A stretch of DNA of 21,776 nt, from NCBI GenBank assembly GCA_019649035.1, contig BMAT01009755.1, positions 384,048 through 405,823 on the forward strand. Direction: 5' to 3'. The position numbers were made by a program, and so were the translations under genes. The notes under the pieces are model-generated. The model was not told where the DNA came from and ran no database searches. It saw only the letters and a program-made list of their open reading frames with translations. Numbering within the stretch: the stretch's first letter is position 1; each line of letters begins with the position of its first letter. Origin of the DNA: Elysia marginata (Eukaryota > Mollusca > Gastropoda > Plakobranchidae). Positions 1 to 11,000 of the stretch are shown piece after piece.

Positions 1-1409
1 TTTCGAGAGGCATCTACTAACATCTCATTAAAATTTACTGAGTCGCTTCTAGCTCTTTTAATCGTTCTTTTTCCTTCGGCAACCTAGCGTTGAGTTGGGA
101 CGGTCTAGTTTTAGTGTATCCCTTTAAAGTTACAATAGTAATCCTGCTGGTGATATTCATCGATTATTTGACTCGGCAAAACTGCCGTATATATATTTAT
201 CTTCTGCAAGAACGCAAGTTTTGAGCGCCTAGATTTGGTTTTGATAGCATCAATTAAGAAATGACAACATTTTTTCGACCATCTGTTAAATGAGATTGTT
301 TCCGTTTCTGAAATTAAGTATGCACCGGTATAAAAAAAAATTTTATATTTCCTCCCAGTTTTTTGTGGAGGGTATATGCATCACATTTATTGATGGAATT
401 GTGTTCTTGCGAGGTCTATCTTGAAATATAAACCCGGTCTCATAGTACCAGGGTCATTAAAGCTCAAAGTTGTCGAAATTGCGGAAGAGAAAATTTTGTC
501 TGACAGAAAGACAATAAATTTAGGGACCTTAGCGAATACCTTATTCCCTTCACAAAGAAAAACATGTTATTTTGTTTTACTTGCCTGTTATTCTCTGGAC
601 TTATCGCTAATTAATAATTCAATCTGGTTTTTTTTTCTTAATATAAATGTAACAAAAATAAACCACCACGTGGAAGAAAAACAGTTCTTTAAACATGTAC
701 TGATGTAGTTAAAGACATAATGAATAGATATGCACAGATACAGTGGAAGCGTTTTATGAGCATTTTTGAATTTTTATAACGACAATCATAAGCTTTAACA
801 TCTTTCTTTTTTTAATTGTATCTCTTTCAAACCTTTGACAAAACAGGTTGGATGGATTCTCTCAAGATTTAGAAAAACAAGTGAAAAACACGCAAAGCCG
901 TGCTCCTTCATCTCATTGTAAAATCGAAAAGCTTTGTTTATTTTCGGAGATTTAACATAACGATGAAAATAGATTGACAATAGAGGTCAAGGACGGATCT
1001 GCGCAGTAGTGTTATTTTCTTTTAATAACGTAATAGGATTGTTGCGACACGGCTGACAGTTACAGTAAGATGTAATAGAGGGAGGCAATTAGCTGTGCAA
1101 TCAGCTCCATTGGACCGATTTCTCGGGCAGATGCACTTCACCAAGTCACAGATTTACCGAGTATAGGCCCGTAACGCTTTCTAATTTTTTTTAAAGTCGG
1201 AATTTTCCGCAAAATACATAAATTTATAACGGAGCTCAGCAAGAACAAATTATTGGCAGTGCGCTTGTCGTCAACTTCGATTGGCCATTTACCCAGCGAG
1301 AAGTACCTCATGAAGACACACTTATTGTTCAAATATTCATCACTCTTCTGACTGGTTAGCTGACGCTGTTACCTTACAACAGTGGTGGCATAATTTTTCC
1401 AAGACAAAG
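1..1409. other. Upstream flank, no gene recognised
   Basis: AT-rich sequence with short chance open frames on both strands and no recognisable protein. The stretch about 1090-1300 is somewhat less AT-rich than its surroundings and may contain the promoter of the receptor gene. A 14-codon open frame including its stop (ATG at 1310, TGA at 1349-1351) would be an upstream ORF if transcription starts before it. Confidence 0.5.
1107..1284 (+). promoter_or_regulatory. Two inverted CCAAT boxes upstream of exon 1
   Basis: CCATTGG at 1107-1113 and GATTGG around 1279-1284 are both ATTGG (inverted CCAAT) motifs, about 125 and 300 bases before the ATG. NF-Y sites of this kind are common in promoters without a TATA box, and none is seen here at a fitting distance. 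The motif is short and could occur by chance. Confidence 0.2.
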
Positions 1410-1512
1410 ATGGTGATGGTTAACAGATCTACAGTGAAATTGTCTGGGCTTGCCTTGATGCTGAACAGTGTATATCTGTGTATCTGCGGCTCTCAAAGTG
1501 TGGTCACTTTAG
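1410..1512 (+). CDS. Exon 1: start codon and signal peptide
   Basis: The ATG at 1410 is the first in frame after a TGA at 1311-1313, and no other in-frame ATG lies between them. It encodes 34 residues: a short basic n-region (VNRSTVK), a hydrophobic core (LSGLALMLNSVYLCIC) and a small-residue stretch (GSQS) suitable for signal peptidase cleavage. The exon ends TTAG|GTAAGT, a near-perfect donor, in phase 1, the usual phase for signal-peptide exons of secreted or membrane proteins. A second ATG (codon 3) could serve as start with little effect. The transcription start is not determined, so the 5' UTR is unknown. Confidence 0.7.
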
Positions 1513-2006
1513 GTAAGTTTGGTGTGGTACTTGTTCATATCTTTTGATATACTCGTTTCTTTCGTGAGAATTTCATTTCAATCTAACTCAATGACTATCT
1601 CATGGCAAAAGTAGCGGCTTTAGATGTTTCTTTATATTCCAAGAGCCACTTCATCTGAAATAAATCACTTTAAAAAAAAAAGCTGTATGTACAAACAGTT
1701 GTTTTTTGTTTGTTTTTTTTTTTTGTAATTTTTGTAAAATGAGCTATCAAAATTGATGTAAGGTATATATGGCAATTATTTGACTTATACTTGATTACTT
1801 AAGTTATAACAAAAATGTCTTCGTACCTATTCTTTTGGAATGGAAAAGAAAGTCACGTTGCATTTATTGTTTTATTTAACGTTTTATGTCTTACTACAAT
1901 TAACGAAAATAATAATGAGGACATAATTTTTTTTTTAAATATTCTCGTCAACGTTCGTTATTTTTTTACTATTATGATAACTATTATTATCATCCTTATT
2001 ATTATA

Positions 2007-2045
<39 letters not shown>

Positions 2046-5000
2046 ATAATCATTATTATTATTAAGAATATTGCTATCATTCTTGTTATATTCGTTTATA
2101 ACAGCACCAACTATTGCTGCTAGTTTATGCTGGCAGTGGTATAACTACTTATGACGTACTAAAGTTAAAATAAACCGATTAGGACAATAACAATTACTAT
2201 ATTTTTCCAATACAACGGAAATCATTGCGACACGTGCTTCGACTAACACTTTTTTTAAATTACTTTTGAGCTATATTTTGTCATAGTTTTTAATGTAAAC
2301 AACAAAGGAAATATCATTCCTCTCAAATTTCATCTCCATTGATAATTAAAAATAACAAAAAACACCATAACTCACAGGTGACTCTTGCAGAACGCGTAGG
2401 AGTTGCCAATAAGAATATGAGAGACAAAAGGCTTGATGTCAATGCGAGGAAGAAATGAGAATCACCCAAACTATTTCTGCAAATTTGTCGATTTACCGGG
2501 GATTTGAGATTAATGCGTGATGATCAACAAAAGAGCATCTAATTCGTTTACTTTTAGTAATCGCGCAGAGCCAATTAGCAAAAAAAGCTTTAGTTATTTT
2601 TAAAATGTTTTATTTTCTGCATATCCGTTGATGCTGTCATAGCGCTGTATGGAATGAAAACAAATTGTTATCCCTAAATATAGCATTGGGAAATTCAATA
2701 TTCAAAAATAGTAAGTCTACAAAATCGCGCAAGACTCAGCCATGAAAAATGGGGTAGACTTTACAATAATTAGTTATTGATATGCAAGGTTAGATTTTGA
2801 ATCATTTAATATGTGTGTTATGGACAAAATTGTTGGTAATGGTAATTTGTTGTTGTTACTTTTTTAAAGACATTATTGCTATTAAATGCGATTGTTTAGT
2901 CAAATCGTGCAAGCAGGTTCTTGGTGAAGCTGCTGTTTAGTTATTGTATCTTTTTCAATAAATCATTGTTTATAATCACCATTTATTTGGTATTTGACTT
3001 CCCTTTATTGTGATTTGAACTCCTTATTTTTTCATTTGAATTTTTATGTTAACATTTCGACGTCACTTTTGCATTTGGTGTCTCTTAGTGTCATTTGGGC
3101 TCTCTAGATGTGTATTTGATCTTGAGCTGCAAAACCTATGGAATCAAGAGGAATAAGTGTTAGAGTTTGAGAGCAAGAGTGAATGAAAACTTCTTCTCTC
3201 CTGTCTACTCAGGCAGCGATAATGAGGAAAGTGTGCAAAGAGATCCCAAGGGACAATAAAAGTGTTATTCCTACATTTTCAGGTAAAACGTCAAAACTTA
3301 CCATCGAAATAGAGCGTAAAACCAGGTTAATCTTTCTCGAGTGGCCTCTGTGGTAGATATTTTGAGAAGTTCTGAAATGAAGCGCTTAGTCCTGGGAATG
3401 CTTTGTGATTTTACAATCGAAGATCCAAACATGAATGAAAAACTCAAGCCATCAGTTGGGAGCTAAAATAGTGAAACAGCTTGGACTCTTATTATTTCAT
3501 TTCAAAAAGTTTTTTCATATCATAACTGTTTTACTTTAATAATGAAAAATTATAAGGTATTTGATGCTGTCGAAGCATTGATATTCTCATACTTCATTAC
3601 GTTCGACGCAATACATGAATGGGCCATCCCATAATTTAGCAAATTCTCAGTTTATGGGTAACATCGAGCTTTTGACTGATCGGGTTTCATCCGTTCGGGT
3701 TTCATCCGTTTGCTTTACGGAATTTATTCTTTGTAAGTTTCATTGGTTAATTTTTTAAAACATGTTTTGAAACTATGCCTAAGGTTAGGATGATCTATAT
3801 TTACATGGTACTCTTCTGTTAGCTAGGAACCGGGCATTGTGGTAGTTGATATTTTTTTTCTTGTTGTTGGTTTTGATGCTTACAATGCTGTTTCATGTAC
3901 CACTATTCTTGGGTGCATAAACAAACTTTATCCTCGCAGTTTTTCAAAACAGGTGAAATGTGGGAGAGGCAAGCCCAATCTTGCTTCAGACCAACCATAA
4001 ATGCCAAGATGGCATTATTAAAAGTAAAGAAATTAGCGCCATTTAGTAACCTCGCTGTGTCATAAAAAGATTTCATCTCGGTTTTTATTTAGAAGCAGGG
4101 TACAAAACAAATTTATATTGCGGAAACTGTTTTAAAACTTTGAGGAAGTTACCATTTTCAAAATAACTCATCGTGAGGGAGAATCAGGTGACCGAGCAAT
4201 ACTCAGTGGAAATGCTATATTCAGTTCCAAGCAGAAAAGCTCGCTTGCCGTCTTTTGTCATCTAAGATCTACTCTCCAAGTTTTGCATGGATGTGTTCTC
4301 TAATCTTCATAAAAATCAATAAGTGATAAGTCTCAGCCTTCAGTATGGTGGCCTAGGTCTCAGCCATTGTCTAGATTTAGATCCAGTCACTGAGTGCTAT
4401 GGTTCTTATTTCTTGGTGAAAAAAAATTCATACCAGAATCAGTCCGTTTAGCAAATGTTATGTGTTTTCATTTTTTTTCCATTCCTCTCTCTTTTTTCAT
4501 TTGAACCCCACCCCCTTTAAAAATATTCTGGTTAAATGGCATTCACTTAAATTTTGGGCGACTTCTAGCCTTTTTTTTTTGGTTTCCCCATGGGATATTT
4601 GTTTCACAAGCGTATTAAGCTATTCCCCGAAAATTTGTCAAGAATGTTTAGAAAACAGAGGATAAACTTTCGCGTGAAAATTTCTATCCTCTTGTGCTCA
4701 CATTGCCGTCTTGCAATATAACATTGGATACTGTCTCGTACTGAATATTTTATTTAATTGATTCTCATCTGATGATGAGATCCCACTTTGAGTTCAGCCA
4801 TTAATAGTACCAATAGTAATCAATAGTATCAACCATTATACAACGTAGGCCCATTAAGTCTCTCGTTTGTTCAAAACGCTCACTGTCGTTATTGAGCGCT
4901 GTTGGTGAATATTCATAGCACTTTGGTCACCCTGGAACCTGTGGTTCTCCCGTCCTCAGTGAACTCGGTTAATACCGAACACTATTTCCTGTTACTCTCA

Positions 5001-8000
5001 CAACAACTTATATCTGTTGTCTTAGAGGAAAGTGTCTCTTATAAGCAACAATTGTTTGATTCAAGTCTATCACTAAACATAAATTTATTTGTTTCATGTC
5101 CATCTTTAAAACTCTGACCATAACTTTGGTTTATATCGACAACTTGTACCGGATTATGGTGTTTTCGCTTAAGTTGATTTGACGAGACCGTATCTTGTTG
5201 TTTGATTGATTGAAGGGTATTTTTACAAGCCCAATTCCACTTCAAAGGTGCTCTCAGGGCTTGGGTCCCAATGACAATTTACGGGCTGCCACCCAGAGAC
5301 TAGCGGGGATACCATGACTTAGCCTCAGCCGGTCACATTATACTGACACCGACCCAACCAGTAACCGTATCTTGTCACTAATAGGTTTCCCGATATTTAC
5401 CCCTAAAACATAACTACATCTTTAGCTTGTATTACGAGAGGCAATTTTTTATTGCTGGTTAATAAAACTGAAAGGACTTTGTGCGCTTATTGCTGTTATT
5501 TTCATTTGATCCCCCTGAAAATTGTACTTTGAGATTTTTATAAAAACGTATCGTATGTAAGACAAAATATGAAAAAAATGTCTCCTATCCTTTTTATAAC
5601 AATATCATTCTATATGGTTTTTTTTTAGAAAAAAGAGTTCTTTTAAGCACATGGAAGGGGTCTGATTTATATCCATATCCAAACATAAATAATTTGTTTG
5701 TTTCATTTATAAATAATTTTATTTGTTTTTCTCTAAAACTCATAGTTTTTTTTTTAATATAAAAACCTGCATGATTATCTTTTCAGTTGATTTGACTGAA
5801 AAGTCTCTTGTTACTAACAGGTTTCCTGATATTCAATCCCAAAACAAGACTAAAGCTCTAGTTTTAACTACGAGAGGTATTCTGATGGCTGGTTGAAAAA
5901 ATGAGTGGACTTTGAGGGTGCACCGTTTTGCTATTTTCATTAAAGCCCTTTGAGCAAGTAAACTTGCATACTTGTCTCTTAAGTGTAATGTATGAAAGAC
6001 AAATGGTTCGAAAATCCTTACGATAAAATTCTAGAGGCGGAGGTTAAGAGCAGTCATTATATCTGTAAAATTATTTGCAAATAAACAATATCATGAAACA
6101 ATCCGACTTTTCTTACCTCAGTTCGAAACGAATGGTTTTGGGTTTCGGAAATATTCTGTAAGAGTTGAAACGACAAAAAGCATACAGGCAGTTCTGATAT
6201 CGTCAAAAATCCAATATACTGCTTTTTAATTACAGTGTTGCGGTAACTGACTAATTAATCTTGATAACCTTTGTTTCGAGATTGTTTTCTTCATACTCTA
6301 TATTGCCGGCGAAGGAAAGACACCGATTTGTTGGGTTTAGCTGACAGAAAATAATCACGTGTAGCTCGTTTGCATAATTCGTTCAGATGAACCATTTCTG
6401 AAATTTCTGTTCGCGTTATCTTTCATATTTGTAGATTATAAACTTGGAAACGGTTTTGCTAAGCATTATTTAACACAGATTTACAAATTATGTCTACTGG
6501 TAGAGGAGAATTTCATCTTTGATCACGGAGACTTTTGTTCCTCTGGGTTATTAAATCGGTTTTATTTACTAACAATATATTATAAACGCTAACTTGGCCT
6601 CCGTGGCTTTCCCAAGTTGGCATCATTTTTTTAATTAAAAAAAGCGGAGACTTTCACGTTTAGATGATAAAATAAAAGATTTCGGTAAAAAGATGAAAAG
6701 CAAGGAAAAGAGACCCGTAAAATGAGGGGAAGGGGGGGGGAGATAATAAGCTGAACTAAACCGAACAAAAAAGGCAATGTTATCATTTTTAAAAAAAAGT
6801 GCTAAGCCCAACCAATGTAAACTTTATCAGGTAACAACAAAACAAGCAACACTCGCCCAATCAAAAGATCAGCGTGTCTTTTATGAGGTATATAGTTGAC
6901 TTTCTAGCTCTGTCAAATGTTATTGGGCAGGATAAAGAGGGCAGTGAAAGAAAACGCAGGGAACATAATTTTCACTACGAGTTGTTTTGGTTATTTGTAA
7001 CTGAAACTTGATCTTACTAGTTCAGGCGAAATTTGAGTGAAGTGGAACTCTTTAAATTCTATCTAGTTGGCCAATTCAGCTTGAGAATACTTGTCGTCAT
7101 TGCTCGATGCAGATTGTTGTTTAGTAGAAATAAAAGGCTAAAAGTATATCTTGACTTTACCAGTGCACCCTTCTGGCAAAAAAATACTGGACGAGTTCAA
7201 AACGAATGTTAAGGGGTTAAAGAAGAAGAAGAGGAAGAAGGTCAGTCGTGTTTTTAAAATATTTACACATTCTTAAAAATTAAATTAATAATAGTATTGA
7301 TTTAACTTTATTTTAAAGCTTTGGAGTTAACAGAATTTAAACATGGATAACGAAATGGATTTTAGTATCATTGTTGTAAGTGCTTAACTATATCTCAATA
7401 GTAACACATTTATAATTCGAATTAAAAGAGAAAACTTACAGTTACAAAAAACAATACTTGTAATAGAAGCTTGCTTTTAACCGACAGCGGAAGGTTACAC
7501 TTTAACGATAAGAATATATCTACAGCCTTGGGGGTGAAACAGGAAAAGAACAGAAAATCAGCAGATCAGGGATCTTTTTTATCTTAACATTTTGAAAGAA
7601 GATTTGGCTTTGGTAAGATTTTTTTTCTAGAACTGTCTTTATGTTTCATACACGTTTTAACCAAAAGGTCATTATACATGATAGCAAATCCATTTTATCT
7701 GCAGATATAAAGAACATTAGGAGATTCAAATATATATTTTATATGTTCCAGTTTCTGTACAAAAGGATGACGTTTCTCTCACTAACCTCCACGAGAACTA
7801 CAGCATAGACTGCAACCTGATCGGGGGTTTCAACATCACGATCAATGTGACCACGAGAACAGTGCGCCAGGACTGGGGCGACTTTGATTTCTACAGAGAA
7901 AGTAATGATCGCGCGCGCAATAATTGCCAAAACAAACAAACCAGAAAGTGCTTGATGTAGGGCAACCAATAGGTTTAAATTAAACCCCAATTTAAACTGT

Positions 8001-11000
8001 GTTGTATCAAAAGTTGATTTTATTTGAAATACAGTATATTTAGGATAAGGAAACCTAATTGATTACTTTCCTACTAAAGAGAACATTAAGCATGCTTTTT
8101 AGAAATGCATTTAAAATTAATGACTAGGTTCGAAACTTTGAATTATCCGGGCTGTCTTACAGCGCATTTTAAGTCTCGCATCGAGTCCATAATGAGTTCA
8201 ATGTTGTAATTTTCACATTACAGTGCATTTTTTTTTTATTTTAAACAATACATTTTCCTGAGTTTCAAGTTATGAAATTGTTGTTGAAAATTTAGGAACT
8301 TATTTTGATTTTAAATACAGAGAAGAAAAAAAGGATAAATAAACTTTAAATGTCTTTGTTTCAATAGTAGTGTCAGGCATAGGTCTCACTTGCACCGATC
8401 CCCGAGTCATTTTATTTAGATGTTAAGTTTTAATTGAAACATTTACATAGCGACACACAGCCGTTACTATTTAAACCAAATGCAGCTTCGTTTATCTGTT
8501 TTGTAATGTTTCGCTCTTGTCATGTATGATTTTGCACTTGATTTTGTATACCGCCCTTTATCCTTTATAGGGCTATTCTTACATCGAACTGAGCAAAGAA
8601 CCTTATCGTTGGGGGAGAAAGCAATCAGTAGTGATGGTAAATTGTATAAAATTGAAAAATTACGCTCTAACCGATGTAGTTATATTAAATTGGTGGCGTG
8701 TCTTGAAATACGTTAGGGAGACAGGTTTTTTTTTTTTCAGAAAAATTTGTCAACAAAAAGTGGTCTTATTTTCGAAATTTAAGCCAAAAAGCTAGGCAGA
8801 AATACGTCATAAACTTGACAATCAATTTTGAAAGAATTTCATTTTCAAATTCATTCAACATTCGACAGTTACAGCGATTTGATATTGGCTGCGTGTTTAG
8901 CTCACCAGTTCTGCTTTTCGCTGCCCAGGGGTTTCACATGCTCTATATAAACCGGGGCAAATGTGATCCGTAGACCACGGGCAACGTAACTTGGGTGAAT
9001 GGTGATTACAATAAATAATATCTATAAAATATTCACAATCACATTACATAACAATAAGTGCAACTATTTGGTTAGGTTGATTATGATCGGCTCGGCGCTA
9101 GGCTACCCGTGCTATCGCGGTCTTGGCTTGGCGTCGTGGTCCTATCATTTTTAACTGAACTTGCCAAGACATATAAGCTAGTGAAAAGAGTTGTTATTTT
9201 AAATATTGTTCAAGCTATGGAAAAATCAATGATTTACTTTTTGACGGTTCCAGCACAAAATTGTCTTCCATCCAGTCTTAAGGCGTTGAATGTCAGAAAT
9301 TTTAAGTTGAGAAAACAACGCGTAAAAATAGATTCATTCCTCGTTTTCTCTTCATTTTGAAAAAAAAAGTTTGGATATTCTTCGAAATATCAACGAATCT
9401 TTTGTAAAACTTACGACATCCCATTCATTCGCATTGATTTAGATATGAGCTGTGTCTGTAAGTGTTTTATGTGGTGTAGTTGTGTATATCAGTATTTTTT
9501 TATGCAAAATAGAAAATAATTGGTCTTGTCAACTGCAATAATTTATTTTGGGTATGAATGCCAATATAAGCTGTGTTTGAGTATTTTTTTTTTAATTTTT
9601 TTCTTCGCTATATTTACATAGTAGGAAATTCACTGTGTGACAATCACCACCACGTACTGCTAGAGACCAGTGTGGCGAAACAATACAGCTCTACCCTAAT
9701 GACCAGCCCCTATAATGCAGTCTATGTTGTGGAGGTAAGGTCCTTTTTTAGAAAATGTTTTAAGTGCTCAGTATTTGTATATAATGTAAGCGCTTGATTC
9801 AATTTTGCGTGTTGAATTTATGTGTATGTCTGTGAGTGAAAACTGCTCAGGGTGAGCTTGAGTTTAAAGTGTATTTTAAATTATTTTCTGCATGCTCTTT
9901 TGTCGTCAGCTGAATATGATCTTTAACTAGCTGTAACCATTTTAAAAAGGTAAAAGTTTTATTTATGGCCTGCTCTATGTAAGTGCCAGTTATTATTAGT
10001 TTTTATATTATTTTTATTTATTTTCTTGCTCCTGTTGCATTTCAAAAATAAACAATAAGTTACAGTTTTTAAGATTTACAAAAAACCTCAAAGGAAAGAT
10101 AAACACCTTGCGTTTTTTCATGTGCCCTTTACTGATTTAAATTCATTTTCAAGTTTGTCAACACTTTTGTAGGACTTGAGAGTTGTACTAAGTGATAATA
10201 CCCGCAAAAAAAAAGATTTTGGGGTTTGAGTATGTTTATTAAAAAATTGTATTGATATTCTTAGGCTCTACATAATTTTCCAAGGCAAAAAAAATGAAAA
10301 ATTCAGATAGTTGTGGAGTCTAACTTCTGGTCTCAAGGTTTTTTTGGGGTTTTTTTTTTTAGAAAAAAAAGCCTTTTCCTTCCTCAAGGCCTACCTGACT
10401 TTAAATGGATGCTTCACCGTAACCAGTGATAGAAACACGTAACTTATTATCTAGCATACACTAGAAGGCTGAGATTACTTGTGCAGTCCTGTAATATCGA
10501 TAACATTAAAATAATGCTATTGCGTGATTTTTGTCGAAATGCATGAGCTGCTGTGAGGCGAAAATTCGATTTATTACTACCGGTATATGACTTTGTATAC
10601 GTAGTTTTCAATTGTTATATTGTTATATAGATGAGGCCGATCAAATACACGTGGAAATGGTATTAGAACCAGCAATATTAATACCTTACACATTTCCTGG
10701 CGTCTAATACCTAGATTTGGGTTTAAAAAAAGATTGACGTATCATATAATATTGTAAGTCCGTGCTTAACATGTGTTGTTGCTTTTCATGCATTCGTATT
10801 TTTTTTTTAAAAGATGGAGATTTCCATCCTGATCTCGAAAAGACAAGAGTTCCTCTTTGCTGATCGAAAAACCCTACATGGTTCCACTAACCTTGAAGCC
10901 AGGGAGAACAAGATTGCTATTTTCGATGTTTTTCAGGGTGTAGGGTTTAGTTTTGTCACTGTTTATTTTTAGGATTGGCAAGCTACCACGTATGTATCTA

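Larger units (their letters stand above)
1513..7751 (+). other. Intron 1 (about 6.2 kb)
   Basis: Runs from GTAAGT to TTCCAG. Apart from the microsatellite, the direct repeat, the local duplication and the SINE listed separately, I see only AT-rich non-coding sequence with many T and A runs. The stretches 2070-3670, 3720-5029 and 6010-7750 hold nothing I can name; they include a short GAA-rich tract near 7223-7240 and a run of G near 6731-6740. Confidence 0.6.

Noticed and set aside
1815-2123. 102-codon plus-strand open frame rich in isoleucine
   Set aside because: It is the translation of the (TTA)n/(ATT)n microsatellite and its AT-rich flanks; no coding signal.
4902-5117. 71-codon plus-strand open frame
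   Set aside because: No recognisable family, no splice-consistent link to the receptor, and its 3' third is part of the local duplication copy A, whose counterpart in copy B is not open.
7739-7990. 83-codon minus-strand open frame opposite exon 2
   Set aside because: Shadow of the receptor exon; the plus strand has matching splice sites and phases.
8940-8975. TATA-like CTCTATATAAACC in intron 2 as an internal promoter
   Set aside because: A single short AT-rich motif in an AT-rich intron, with no initiator or coding start linked to it.
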